Part shown: piece by piece, positions 45,087 through 56,191 of the stretch | Position numbering within the stretch: position 1 is the first letter of the stretch | Layout of the letters: every line of letters starts with the position of its first letter | Assembly: GCF_026262505.1 (NCBI RefSeq) | Contig: NC_067207.1 | Location: forward strand, 25,202,082-25,266,081 | Direction: 5' to 3' | Source of the DNA: Trichomonas vaginalis G3 | Lineage: Eukaryota; Parabasalia; Trichomonadida; Trichomonadidae | Length of the DNA stretch: 64,000 nt | Made by a program: the position numbers and the translations under genes | The notes under the pieces: model-generated | What the model was told of the DNA's origin: nothing | What the model saw: only the letters and a program-made list of their open reading frames with translations | Databases searched by the model: none

Positions 45087-46719
45087 ATGCTTTCCATATT
45101 ACTTGCTCGATTTTCTCTTTCAGTATCAGCCAAATCCACTGGTAAGTATACATATATGCTCTATGATGATAGCGATTCTAAAACTGTCGAAATAATTGAT
45201 AAACTTTGGACAAAAGTTAAAATTGATGGCGTTACAAAGAACATTGATGAAGCAACAGAAGTAGATTATGCAGTTGAAATAGAAAATCACCCTAATTTAT
45301 TACATACACTTGTAAAACAGACAATTACAAACAAGGGTACTAAAGAACAGAAAATCGACCTTTGTACTGCCTTTAAATTCAGTGATATAGATAGTAAAGT
45401 TGATACAATAACTGTTCCAATGATCTTACAATCGTTCTCCAAAACCACCCATGGGTTTCAGATATCAATGCCCAAGATTTCGGTTCAAATGATGAACCAA
45501 AGTTTTTCACAAACAATGAGGAATTCTTATATGCAACAGATGAAATGCCTACAATTCATTGGCTTTCATTTTCATGGCTTAACAGATACATTCAACCTGG
45601 CCAGTCAGTAACATTCATTTACATGATTTATGAAGGCGATTATCAGCCACCGTTTCTCTACCTTGACGAAGTTTTGCCAGATCAAGAAGCAGATATAACT
45701 GAAGATATACCAATTACTGGAGTCTTTGCATATATTATTCCAGGTGATCGTGTAGAAGCATATTGGCAATTTATCGATTCAGAAGGTAAAGTTGTCAAAC
45801 AAGAGAGCCTTGGAGAATTTACTGTATCAATAGAACAGATGTTCATGGACTTTGATATCAAGATCAAACCACCTACAAAACTTGGCCAGTATATATTAAG
45901 AATTAATGCATATGCTGAAGGAACCGACTCCTTGGTCTATGTTGATTATCCATTTACTGCTGTCCCTGCTAATTATAGACCAAAGTTGTATGTTCTTCCT
46001 CCTGAATATGTTTATTACATTTCAGATTCTGAAGTTTCTTTCTTGGCTTCAGCATATGATGAAGATTTAGGTGATAAACAACTCACAGCAAAGGTTTTCT
46101 TCAATAATGAAGAGGTTGCAACACAAGAAATTGCAAATAGCAAAGAACTAAAGACCATCAAATTCAAAGTTCCATCCAATACAGCAGCTGGGCAATATCA
46201 GGTTAAAGTTACAATTACTGATGGTAAAAAGATTGCCACAAAGAGATTTATCATTGTTATCCAAGATAATACAGTTCTCACAACTGCATTCGAACCACTA
46301 ATCAACAAAACATACAATAAAGGTGATAAACTCAATTTCACAGCTGTTATCAATGCCCAGATACAAACTTTGATAACAAATTCAGTGTTTCACTCTTCTA
46401 TAATGATAAAGTTAAGAAGACAATAGAATCATCTAATGAAGCAGGATTAGTTAGAGTCCCATTCGAATTAACGATCCCTAAAACTGAAACAAATACATCA
46501 GCAGAAATCAAGATTAAGGTCACAACACCAAATGAATCTGCCGAAAAATTTTCAACAATCACCATTCATCAAGATGCTGTTGCCACAGATTCTGCAAAGG
46601 GAATTCTTGCACAGAAGGAAGCTAAAAAGAAGAAAGCTCTTATTGCAGTTCTCTCTGTCTTAGCTGTCATTGCCGTTGTTGTTGCAGTAGTAGTTATTAT
46701 TCTTTGGCTAAGAAAGTAA
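45087..46719 (+). pseudogene. Diverged surface protein paralogue B2, no mariner
   Basis: Second copy of B with the same out-of-frame 50-base deletion (near 45420-45430) and the same one-base loss (near 46354), so it is broken in the same way as B1. It differs from B1 by lacking the mariner and by at least one substitution (45967, Pro instead of His). Its TM segment and tail closely match the array protein, the N-terminal half much less. Confidence 0.85.
45463..45464. other. Empty mariner target site (TA)
   Basis: The sequence TTTCAGATATCAATGCCC in B2 corresponds to the interrupted TTTCAGATA / TATCAATGCCC in B1. The TA here is the base pair duplicated around the mariner at 10453-11754. Confidence 0.92.
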
Positions 46720-47280
46720 AAAATTACGGAATTTAAGTAAATTTATTTTCATTTATATTATGATTGAAATAATAATTATGAAAATATACAGTATATATTA
46801 TGAAATTTGAGAGAAAGCTAAAATTTTCTTTAGATATGTTTTTTAATTAAAAATTATATTTCACAATAAGATAGTTATTTGTGATTAATATTGACTTAAC
46901 GACTTCCCCATTTTGCAAACTTGTATTCCCAAAAATAATTGATATTATCTTAAAATCATGAAGAATACCACACAAAAAAATGTTCAACTCTTTATTAATA
47001 AAACACGAAAATTCCGCAAAATTTAAATTCCAGAGGATTTTGAAAAATGACTAATTCGCACATTTCTACATTTTGCAAATTTTTCGAATTATCTTTATAA
47101 AATATTTCCAAAATATGATGACGTAAAAAATTAAAATGATTATTTTATTTCAGTTTTCTAAAAATACAAAAGTTTATATAAATGCATTTTGAATAGCATT
47201 AAATCGGAGTATGTTTTACAGTCTAAACCGAAGGGAAAATATTTAGGGTTGTTAAAAATATCAAAAAAAAAAAAAAAAAA
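46720..47280. other. AT-rich spacer before element copy M2
   Basis: Counterpart of 13012-13577, with a shorter terminal A run (47263-47280). I see nothing coding in it. Confidence 0.6.
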
Positions 47281-47288
47281 AGGTAGTG

Positions 47289-47319
47289 GGGCTTCCAGGC
47301 ACTTCGTGCCTTCTAGCCC
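47289..47319. other. Stem-loop at the left tip of M2
   Basis: Same nested hairpin as at 13586-13616 (GGGCT/AGCCC outside, GGCAC/GTGCC inside). Confidence 0.6.
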
Positions 47320-47392
47320 TGAAGATGTTTAGTATAAATGAAGTTCTTATATACGGGTCTTCCAGGAGCTTTTCACAAATTATATATGTTTT

Positions 47393-47665
47393 CATGTTTT
47401 GTCAAGACTTCTTCGTAATGAGTGTAAATGACCCAAAAATAATGTTTAGGGTAGAAGGTTAGATCTAACCTCTTTTCTAACCTCTTTTCTACCCTCTTGA
47501 ATTTGTCAAGACTTCTTCGTACATGTTTTGTCAAGACTTCTTCGTAATGAGTGTAAATGACCCAAAAATAAAGTTTAGGTGAAGAGGTTAGATCTAACCT
47601 CTTTTCTAACCTCTTTTCTACCCTCTTGAATTTTCAAGACTTCTTCGTACATGCTTTGTCACTTT
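47393..47665. repeat. Subterminal repeats of M2, left end
   Basis: Same two 129-bp units as in M1, with the palindrome GGTTAGATCTAACC at 47457-47470 and 47586-47599. The region 47320-47706 holds no gene. Confidence 0.75.
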
Positions 47666-47706
47666 TCTGTCACTTTTCGAGTAAAAATTTTTATTATTAT
47701 ATATAA

Positions 47707-48524
47707 ATGAATTTTACAAAACCACCGTTACCGTTCTTTGGAAATAAGAGTAGATGTAAAGATATTATATTGAGAGAACTTAAGAAACTACCGAATGGTC
47801 TAACATTTGTAGATTTGTTCGGTGGAAGTTTCTATATATCCCATTTGTGCCATATAATATTCCCAGACTCAAAGATTATATGCAATGACTTCGACAACTA
47901 TATGGACCGTCTCAAACATATACCAGACACAAACAATATATTGAAAGAGTTAAAAAAAAGATACCTATAGGTAAGATGGAACGTATACCATTAGATAAGA
48001 AAAATATTGTGAGAGAGGTTTTGAAAAAAGCAGAATATATAGACTGGGATAGTATATCTGCTAGACTATTATATAGTGGTGCTATAAGAGTTCATGACAT
48101 TGAAACACTTATGTCAAAAGTTTTATATCTTAACTATACAAATGTTTTCAAAGAGGACATAGAAAAATATATTGAGGGTATAGAGTTTGTGAGATGTCAT
48201 TGGACAGAGTTGTATGAAAAATATAAAGACAAGGAAAATGTTTTCTTTATAGTGGACCCGCCGTTCTATAACACATGGGATTTTCAATACCAAGTAGACT
48301 GGACTTTGAGAGACTCTTTAGAAACTTTAGACGTTATACATAACCATCCATGCTTTTACTTTACATCCGATAAAAGTGGTTTGGAAACCGTTATGAGATG
48401 GTTAGAAGATATACATGACTATGAGTTTATATATGACAAGATAGAATATGAGAGAGGTCCTATAAACTGGAGAAAGTGTCATAACAAAGAAATTTTATTA
48501 GTAAGTAAATGTGGTTTGAAATAG
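47707..48524 (+). pseudogene. D12-class adenine methyltransferase, copy M2 (broken)
   Basis: Same gene as at 14006, with the P-F-F-G-N-K-S-R, D-L-F-G-G-S and D-P-P-F motifs all visible. This copy is broken, about one break. It is followed by the overlapping 43-residue membrane protein. Confidence 0.85.
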
Positions 48525-48640
48525 GACTACTTGTTTTAGGTTTTTTCCATTGTGTCATTTATTTATTTGACGTGGCAGAAAAGTACAGAGAATATGAAGA
48601 TGAACCAATGCCTGCAAATGTTCAGTATATGTACTCGTAA
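48509..48640 (+). CDS. 43-residue single-TM protein, copy M2
   Basis: Identical in sequence to 14809-14940 as far as I can read. The hydrophobic first half and charged second half are kept. Confidence 0.5.
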   Translation: MWFEIGLLVLGFFHCVIYLFDVAEKYREYEDEPMPANVQYMYS

Positions 48641-48663
48641 GAGATATTTTTATCTAATATTAA

Positions 48664-49026
48664 ATGGACGCACAGAACTTAGCGAATGCACAGCAACCTG
48701 GACAACCAAACCCAGAGAATATTCCAAATGAAGTTAGAATACAAACTGCAATGGCAAACTATGGTCAAGTGCCAACAGATGTACAAATGCAAACTGCCAT
48801 GTCAAATGACGCTGCGTTAGGTTTGCCACCATGGTATGCAAATATGAGATGGAAAGAGTTTTATACAAACCCTGAAGTGGGATATAAACAACTCTATGCA
48901 GATGACGCGAACACAGGAGTTGACCCAGAATATGTTTTCTACCAGAGGAGAAACAGAATGTATGAGCTCCAGTTAAAGAATGCTATGGAACTCAACAGGA
49001 AACGTAAGAGACTAGGTGGACATTAG
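48664..49026 (+). CDS. Small element protein, 120 aa, copy M2
   Basis: Identical to the protein at 14964-15326, with a Q/P/N-rich N terminus, W-Y-A-N-M-R-W in the middle and a basic tail. Unknown function; it looks whole. Confidence 0.65.
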   Translation: MDAQNLANAQQPGQPNPENIPNEVRIQTAMANYGQVPTDVQMQTAMSNDAALGLPPWYANMRWKEFYTNPEVGYKQLYADDANTGVDPEYVFYQRRNRMYELQLKNAMELNRKRKRLGGH

Positions 49027-49044
49027 ATTTTTACATATAGTAAA

Positions 49045-49275
49045 ATGGGTTTCTTCAGTAGTATTGGAAACTTCTTCAGAAGAGTTGGAAGAGGTATATG
49101 GAATGGAATAAAATCTGTCGGAAGAGGAGTATGGAACGGTGTCAAAAATATTGGTAAAAGAGTAGGTCAGTTCGTTGGTATTATACCTAAAGACCCTGAA
49201 CCAGAAGAGCAAGCTCCTGTTATACAACAGCCTGAACCTGCACCACAGTCTAGTTGGCAACCTCAACCGTATTAA
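49045..49275 (+). CDS. Small amphipathic MG-protein, 76 aa, copy M2
   Basis: Identical to 15345-15575: potential myristoylation site at Gly2, G-x-G-I-W-N-G repeats, and a Pro/Gln-rich tail. It looks whole. Confidence 0.65.
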   Translation: MGFFSSIGNFFRRVGRGIWNGIKSVGRGVWNGVKNIGKRVGQFVGIIPKDPEPEEQAPVIQQPEPAPQSSWQPQPY

Positions 49276-49279
49276 AAAA

Positions 49280-50127
49280 TTATATTTTTACCGTTCGATA
49301 GTAGTTGTATATGAAACTAAGTTCTAAGTAAAACGCATGGTATAATGGAATTATTCTTTTTCTTCCATCTGTAGTAAACCATACTTGAAAGTCTGAAATA
49401 CTTCCACTTGGTGGTTCGTATAACTTTGTAGGTTTTTCGTAAAAGTCATTTGCCAAGCATAAGAAAGAGTTTTGCGCACAGAAAATGAAGCATGAACAAT
49501 AATAGCATCTTGGTCGAAAATATTTTCATATGTTCCATTAGGGTTTTCGACTTCATAATAGTCCGGGTGTACTGGATATGCTGCAGGCTGATTTAACATC
49601 CTCATAAATCTATACCATGCCAAGTTGTTATATTTTGTAGAAATATAAACGTTTTCTCCAAGGTCTTCTATTCTATTGATTTTAACAGTTGCATTTTTCC
49701 TGTCATAAATAATATCGAGATGGTATTCTCCCTCGTCAATGTTATACTGGTTTGCATATTCGATATAGATATCGTTTATTTTTTCTTGAAAAGCTTGAAG
49801 AGTTGTTTCTAAGTTTACAAGCAAACTAACTTGTAAAAGTTTTCCCTGTTCAAATTTCTCATACATACGTTTTTCTTTGTTATAGTATCGAACTTCAAAA
49901 CCGACCGTAAATGGGAAACCATGTATGGCTTCTGAAATGAACTTCATTCTACGAAAGCCAATAGCTTTTGTGACGGATGGGTCTCTTAACCATCTTAATG
50001 GGTAGTCAAAACGATAGCCTTCATGCTTTACGGTATCTGTCTCAAACTTTTGACCGACATTAGTAAAAAGTTCATCTAATGGTTTAGTTGTAGCAACTCT
50101 TGAATTTTCTTTTTCTATTGGAAGCAT
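49280..50127 (-). pseudogene. Candidate minor capsid protein, copy M2 (broken)
   Basis: Counterpart of 15580-16428, leftward, sharing the 18-base divergent promoter (50128-50145) with the fibre gene. This copy is broken, one or two breaks. See the M1 entry for the reasons for the tentative capsid call. Confidence 0.5.
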
Positions 50128-50145
50128 ATTTTATCTATAATAAAA

Positions 50146-51554
50146 ATGTCGAAAGATATTGCTTCCATGAGAGAAATACAACACAACCGACAACTCATTA
50201 TACAAGCTCTAAATAAGAACACAACAAACTTTTCAAACTATTCTAAGATATCTGAGTCATTGAAAGAAGGAAACTTAAAACTGACATTAAACCCAATGAC
50301 AGATGAGTTTCTGTTTCAAGACAATAAGAACCATACTGTCTGTATAAATCCAACAAAAGGAACTTTAAACGAGAAACCTATAAATGAACTTCTTTTGAAA
50401 GCAGATGTTGACAACAAAGCTGACAAAGAATATGTAGACGATGCAATAGCAAAAGAAGAAGAAAGAGCTAACAATGCTTATGCAACAAAAGAACATACTC
50501 ATCCTGAACTAGCAGACAAAACATATGTTGACAATAAAATGTCAAGTGAAGTGACAAGAGCTGAAAACGAATATTCTAAAAAGACTCATACACATTCTAT
50601 ATCTGAAATAACAGACTTAAACGTTAGCCTTGAAAATAAAGCGGATAAGGACTGTGTGGCTGCTGCGTTAGAGAAGAAAGCGGATAAGGAATATGTGGAT
50701 GAAAAAGATAAAGAAATTATAGAAAGGGTTGAATGGTACCATGAACGGACAACAAAGATTTTAAAAACTAAAGCCGATACAGGATGGGTTTCAGGATGTT
50801 TAGACCTTAAAGCGGATAAAACTTATGTTAACGATGAGTTAGAGAAGAAAGCAGATAAGACTCATACACATACAAGTTTTACAACTGTTGCTATAGAAAG
50901 TATTGAAGGAACGGTTGAAGAAACTGGTGGGATGCATTATATTGTAAACCTCCTAACTTTCCACAAGGTTTAACATCGGATGACGACATAACGACGATGA
51001 AAAACATTAGATGTAAAGATGTTTATGTCATGAAGGATGAACATAATATTAAATTCACTGCTCAAGATTTATATGACAAGAAAGCAGACAAAACAGAGCT
51101 TCAAACATTAAAGACAGAAATACTTCAAACATTGTATCCTATAGGCTCTATTTATACGTCAATGAACTCTACCAGACCAGAAGTAGTACTTGGTTTTGGA
51201 ACTTGGACTCAAATAGTCGACAGGTTTTTGTATTGTGCAAACTCTTCAAAGGAAACAGGTGGAAGTAAAACGATTTCAGGTGAAAATTTACCTGCACATA
51301 GTCACTACATAGATTTAAGTACATCTCAAGCAGGTTGGCATAAGCATAAATTTTGGGATTGGTCAGCAATGAAAAAAGGTAAAGGATATGATGTTAAAGA
51401 CGACGTTCAGTTTGCTATAAATTGTTTCTGGGGTGACACTCAGGGAGATGGAAACCATACACATCGCGTTTCAGGATATACGCAAACAACGGGACAAAGT
51501 AAAGACTACATGCCACCTTACATGACAGTTTACGCATGGTATAGAAATGCTTAG
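50146..51554 (+). pseudogene. Phage-like fibre protein, copy M2 (broken)
   Basis: Counterpart of 16447-17856, with the same K-A-D-K repeats, H-x-H motifs and gp10-type C-terminal domain. This copy is broken, about one break. Its end overlaps the stop of the convergent integrase gene. Confidence 0.8.
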
Positions 51555-52510
51555 TCGTCATTTTCAACTTCTTTAGCATATTCGTCAGGAGTTGTCTTAT
51601 ATTTGTTAGGAACTGTCTTTGAAAGTATACCACCTTGAACTTTGACAAGTTTGAAACGAGGTCTGACAATAGTAGTTTTATCTTCTGCTTGCAGTGTGTA
51701 CATTTTGCCATGTTTGCCTAAAACTTCATAATATTCTCTTGTATACTTTCTTCTATTTTTACGAACACGAATGTGAGTACCTGTCGGGTTCCCATTGTTG
51801 TCATAGTCAATAGTATTTTCATATGGGTCGCGTTTAGGTATTTCTATTTTTACTTTGTCACCTTTCTGAAGTTTGAAGCCCGGCATTCTTTCTTGTTTGT
51901 CTCTTTTGACTAAATTATTAAATATATAGTCTTTCTCTAAGTCAGGGTTGTTTTTCATTTCTTCGGGGGAGTGGTTTCCCAAACCTTTTTGTTTACGGTT
52001 ATTGTAAATATTTAAAACTTGTCTCATCTTTGCCATGGAGAAGTGTCTATATTTGTCGTCATATGACATTTCATTTGCTTCACCACCTTGTGGTTGGTTT
52101 AAGTCTCTTAACATTTTTATACAACCGTCAATGACACCAAGAGCAGAATGGTTTTGGTCGACAATGAAATATTGGTTTACATTTTTTGAACGCAGATAGT
52201 TTTTTACATCATCTGATTTGAAAGAACTTTCACAGTCAGATGTCAGTTTTGTTGGATGGTATTTGTCAACGAATATTGTCAAAGCTGCTAAGATATCTAA
52301 AATATTTTTGGACTGTAATGGTATGGCTTCACAGTATCTTGTGTTTTGACCAACAAATATTAACCAGTATGGTGGTCCATCTTCTCTATACCTCGGAATG
52401 TTTTCCAAGATATCCATAAACCAAGCATTTGGTGTTGAACTAAAGATTTTTATCATGAGTGCTTTCTTTGTCGCTTTAGAAACATAGGGGTCCTTGTTTG
52501 GATTCGTCAT
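51551..52510 (-). CDS. Polinton-type retrovirus-like integrase, 319 aa
   Basis: The open version of the element integrase. Residues about 30-40 (W-F-M-D-I-L-E) and about 88-96 (T-S-D-C-E-S-S-F) are acidic core motifs of the RNase H-like DDE fold. A segment with N-H-S-A-L-G-V-I follows, then a long basic region with Y-N-N-R-K-Q-K-G-L-G-N-H-S-P-E-E-M, the type of motif found after the core in Polinton and Ty3-like integrases, and an SH3-like C-terminal part (G-D-K-V-K-I ... R-R-K-Y-T-R-E-Y-Y-E-V-L-G). The length is somewhat short for the family, and I see no clear N-terminal zinc finger. It would integrate element DNA with a short target duplication. It looks whole. Confidence 0.88.
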   Translation of the reverse strand: MTNPNKDPYVSKATKKALMIKIFSSTPNAWFMDILENIPRYREDGPPYWLIFVGQNTRYCEAIPLQSKNILDILAALTIFVDKYHPTKLTSDCESSFKSDDVKNYLRSKNVNQYFIVDQNHSALGVIDGCIKMLRDLNQPQGGEANEMSYDDKYRHFSMAKMRQVLNIYNNRKQKGLGNHSPEEMKNNPDLEKDYIFNNLVKRDKQERMPGFKLQKGDKVKIEIPKRDPYENTIDYDNNGNPTGTHIRVRKNRRKYTREYYEVLGKHGKMYTLQAEDKTTIVRPRFKLVKVQGGILSKTVPNKYKTTPDEYAKEVENDD

Positions 52511-52526
52511 TTTTACCCTATAAGAA

Positions 52527-52805
52527 ATGGGTTTATTTGGCGCATTAGCAGGAGTTGCATCCAGATTTTTACCCGCAGTGGGAACAATAGCCAGAGGTGC
52601 ATTTGGAATTGGAAGGAAGATTTTGAGTACATTAGGTATACTGAAAGAGAAAGCACAACCTATTATACAAACTGTACAGAAAGGTTGGGAGGTAGCACGA
52701 GATGCAACAAATCTTATTCCAAATCCTGAAACAAGAGGAAAAGTTCAAGGATGGATGGACAATGTAGGAAGACAAGCAGGAAACTATCGTATAAAAAGCA
52801 AATGA
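52527..52805 (+). CDS. Second amphipathic MG-protein, 92 aa
   Basis: M-G-L-F-G-A start, Gly/Ala-rich amphipathic first half, then K-A-Q-P-I-I-Q-T-V-Q-K-G-W-E-V and a basic end. Only 16 bases separate its ATG from the integrase ATG on the other strand, so the two share a divergent promoter (TTTTTACCCTATAAGAA). The layout is like membrane-active minor virion proteins; the function is not proven. It looks whole. Confidence 0.6.
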   Translation: MGLFGALAGVASRFLPAVGTIARGAFGIGRKILSTLGILKEKAQPIIQTVQKGWEVARDATNLIPNPETRGKVQGWMDNVGRQAGNYRIKSK

Positions 52806-53460
52806 CTACTCATAACCCAAGCAGGACACTATATGGCCAAGGTGAAAGTTCTTTAACAGAGGATATAACCTATGCACAACATGGGTAAACAATAACCAAC
52901 CTGCAACCGCTCAAAGTGGGGAATGTAAATTTTTTTACTGAGATAGAAATGAACATTACAGCATTGAGACAAAATGGGTTCAAATGGATTTGTCGCTTCC
53001 AGCGTTACAACACGTGTTTGTCAAGTTCTTCCATAACCTCACGAAGTTTTAGACCGACTTAAAAAAACAAAACAACCAGTTGAAAACACAACCAAACTAA
53101 AATTTTTACTGAGATGAAATGACCGAAGAAGTTGACGTTTAAGATTTGACACCACAAACAAAAGTTCAGAAACCATTGTCAAAACCTGTCAAAAACTTAC
53201 AGAATGAAGAAAAATTCATAATAGAAATGCCAGGTCTGGATACACCCCTAACTATCAAAGTCACTTTTCATAGAAATGGAACGGTAGTAATCTCAAAAAA
53301 AGAACAGACTCTCACAATAAAATATTGAAGTCTGAGGAGTTTAAGAAAACAGATGGAAAAGTTTAAACTTCATGATAAAAAAAAAACAGAAGCCGTGCCA
53401 AGAAAAAAACCAGACAAAAGAAACAAAGCAAACGGAGTAACACCGAAAAACACGCTAGGA
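52806..53460 (+). other. Element segment with small broken frames
   Basis: This stretch between the MG-protein and the capsid-like region contains only short pieces of coding-like sequence, one of them about 60 residues long (53146-53328, with E-K-F-I-I-E-M-P-G-L-D-T-P-L). Base composition and gene spacing suggest one or two small genes, broken. I cannot assign a function. Confidence 0.4.
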
Positions 53461-55040
53461 TATAGCAACAGTTTTTTGGTGATGAACTGGCCAATGTTTC
53501 GAATGGTATAACGAATGCGACAATGCCATTAGGAGGTCAGAAATAGTTACCTTACGAATATACAACTGCTGTTTCTTATGGAAATGTAGGTGAGTTTGGA
53601 GAAGGTTCTTCAACAACAGTAGATATTGCATGCGACAGGTTTCATATTATTTCTATTGACAACTCATTCTTATACGTGGACAAGACATTGAAATAAAACC
53701 TTCTGCCAAGTTGTCTGACAAGAAAGGTTGCAATGGAATTTTCTATGTCGGATACCAATATGCTCCAGAAGTTTTCATGGGATATAAGATATATTCTAAC
53801 TCTGACTTAGTTCAAACAGTAACATGGGCAAACTATGAATGGTTCGCTTTGAGAAACTCAGTACAACCACAAGCTAGAGAACAAACAGACCAGTATGCAA
53901 CTATGAGAAAATAAGAAGACTTGACCCTAACGTTCCAGAGTTTATGTTAACCTTTCTGGACAAACTGCAGCAGCAGTAACCAAAGTAAAACTGAAACTTA
54001 GAGTTCCTTTGTCATCTTTCCTCATCTTCAGGTTTTTAAGATAACTTACCAAACTGGGCAGGAAAAATTTCTATTGAACTTACTCCAAGCAAAAATAATT
54101 AGTCATTGCACCAACACAAGACCCATTCACTATTACTGTAGCTGGAACTGGTGGAGCAAGTTCTGTGACTTTTGCCAAAGACAAAGTTGACTTAGACTTT
54201 GGTTTCTCAAACTTCAACACTGAAGTAAACTATTATTTCAATGCTGCTGGAGATGCTTGGGACCCAGTTAAGTTCACATGCGAAAAGTTTGAATGCAAGA
54301 GAATAGAAAGCAGACTTGCCGTTTATATGTTGGATCCAGATATTTCAAATGCTTTAGCTGCCAAATATATTGCAGTTCCACTTATGTTCCCTATACACCA
54401 AATATCTGTCAAAGACTTTGCAGTGAAGTTGGAAACCAAAGTGCTGACCCAGGTGCAAGAACAGATATTGCCTTTAACAACTGCAATGAAACATGCAGAT
54501 ACTATGTTTGTACTGTTCAGACGAACTATAAATGACTATTCTTGTTTCTACAACCCTGGTATTAAATATCATATAAAACATAGATGGCAAATATTATCCA
54601 AGAGAAGAATATTCTACAGTTGAGGATATGAGGTCATACAACTTGACATTAGATGCTATGAAACTTAACAACAACTCACAACAACCATTAACCTGAAATG
54701 CAAAGTTCTATTATGCCATATGTGAAAGTATGGACTCATACAGCGAGGTCAAAAAACTCAATATACAAATGGAGACCGTTTCAAACTTTTGGCTTGGCAT
54801 TCCATTTGCTGACTCAGAAGACTTTATGGGTGGTATTTCAACTGTTGGTACAGTTCAAATACAAATATACTGGTGACAGAGACGGTCCAGATGAATTGAA
54901 AGCAAAGAAGTTTACAAAAACAATAGCACTTTTCACGGAAGATGCTCTTTTGAAGATTCGTTCGATGAAACCTGCTGGGGCTCCTCAGATTGGCATAACG
55001 ACAGCTTCCATCGAGCAGATTTTGGCAGCAGGTCAGTAAG
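53461..55040 (+). pseudogene. Capsid-like region (candidate major capsid protein), broken
   Basis: The longest coding-like stretch of the element without an enzyme motif. It has beta-rich, aromatic-rich segments such as F-Y-V-G-Y-Q-Y-A-P-E-V-F-M-G-Y, V-D-L-D-F-G-F-S-N-F-N-T-E-V-N-Y-Y-F and A-A-K-Y-I-A-V-P-L-M-F-P-I-H-Q. A length of about 500 codons and its place before the helicase and ATPase fit a double-jelly-roll major capsid protein, but no signature proves it. It is heavily broken, about five or more breaks. Confidence 0.45.
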
Positions 55041-55352
55041 TTGTTCTTGAACTGACTTCTCTCCGTCAAATATTGACAGTACGCCAGTTTTGACATAATA
55101 TTGTATTATAAACTTTCCTTTAGAAATATCTGTAAGTTTTGAAGTTATATTTTTGTCTGCTTCAAGAACTTTCACCATTTCAGTTATACCAACTTTCTTT
55201 GCTTTATGAAAATATTTTGGTTCAGCAAAGACTGCTATTCTATAACATTTTCCATTGTTTGTGTAAAGAACTATTTCTGTCAATGAACTTGTATTGTTTG
55301 TGTGTGTAACTTTGTTCTGCTTCAATTCGAAGAGATACTCAAATACGTCCAT
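54933..55352 (-). CDS. Leftward element protein, up to 139 aa, unknown function
   Basis: An open frame starting M-D-V-F-E-Y-L-F-E-L with a beta-rich middle (E-I-V-L-Y-T-N-N-G-K-C-Y-R-I-A-V-F). Its last about 35 codons overlap the end of the capsid-like region on the other strand, and its ATG lies just before the AT-rich leader of the next rightward gene. It is not recognised. The overlapping end may not be genuine. Confidence 0.5.
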   Translation of the reverse strand: MDVFEYLFELKQNKVTHTNNTSSLTEIVLYTNNGKCYRIAVFAEPKYFHKAKKVGITEMVKVLEADKNITSKLTDISKGKFIIQYYVKTGVLSIFDGEKSVQEQLTDLLPKSARWKLSLCQSEEPQQVSSNESSKEHLP

Positions 55353-55370
55353 CTTTTTATTCTAAGTAAA

Positions 55371-55945
55371 ATGTCATTTCCGAAAATAGAAGCGTAAGTG
55401 TTTTCAAAAGGTTTAATGGCGGTGGCAGATGTGAAGTTAAATTCACCAACTCAAACAAACAGTCAAAGTGTTGTTGTCAATGTCAAAGACAGAGATGTTG
55501 AAGTGGGGAAACCATACGAAGACGAAGATGGTATAACAATTGTTTGTAAAAAGAACCAACATATCCTGAAGTTAGCAGAGACTTAAGTTCTGTTGCAGAT
55601 ATTCGAAACGACTACCAACAACTGAAAGACAAACTTCAAACTCAGGAGAAGATTTGTCAAGCTTTAAGTATAATGTTAAACTTGGTCGAACACAACCCTG
55701 TAAAAGTGAACTCATATGTCATTGCACCTCATGTTTTGAAAGAACTATTGAAACTTTTGACAGAGGCAGACGATATAAACATCAAAGAAATAGAACCCGA
55801 CATTAGTTGCTGTGGTGTTCATATAATGTCATTGACAAGATATACGTTATGAAAGGAGGTGAAACGTTGAACTTAAAATATAGTTTCCCAGACGTTATAA
55901 AAATATTTGACGACCACAACATTTCATTAAAATTTATTTGCTAAG
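55371..55945 (+). pseudogene. Small element gene, broken, unknown function
   Basis: Coding-like pieces with N-S-P-T-Q-T-N-S-Q-S-V-V-V-N-V-K-D and a helical, Lys/Leu-rich later part. It starts after a TTCTAAGTAAA leader like its neighbours. It is broken, with several breaks, and not recognised. Confidence 0.4.
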
Positions 55946-55950
55946 TAAAA

Positions 55951-56181
55951 ATGTCAAAACTTCTTGAAAGATGTTTGAAGAAAAATAATATAGACTTTAT
56001 TTCATGTAAAGGACTTTACACACTTTTGAACGATATGAAAGACCCTGTTTTGTTTGTTCGTGTAGACAAAGGAAAGTTCTATGTCTTTACAAAATATTTG
56101 AACTTCTTAGACAGAGAACTTCAAGAAACGCCATGTGAAAGTTTAGATGAAGTTCTTCTCCACTTTCAGAAAAACTTTTAA
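55951..56181 (+). CDS. Small element protein, 76 aa, unknown function
   Basis: Begins M-S-K-L-L-E-R-C-L-K-K after a CTAAGTAAAA leader and ends D-E-V-L-L-H-F-Q-K-N-F. It is charged and soluble, with no motif I know. The next gene starts 10 bases on. It looks whole. Confidence 0.6.
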   Translation: MSKLLERCLKKNNIDFISCKGLYTLLNDMKDPVLFVRVDKGKFYVFTKYLNFLDRELQETPCESLDEVLLHFQKNF

Positions 56182-56191
56182 ATATATATAA

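Noticed and set aside
51551-52510. Integrase as evidence of an LTR retrotransposon
   Set aside because: No reverse transcriptase, protease, gag or LTR is present. The neighbours (ATPase, fibre, methylase) fit a Polinton-type integrase.
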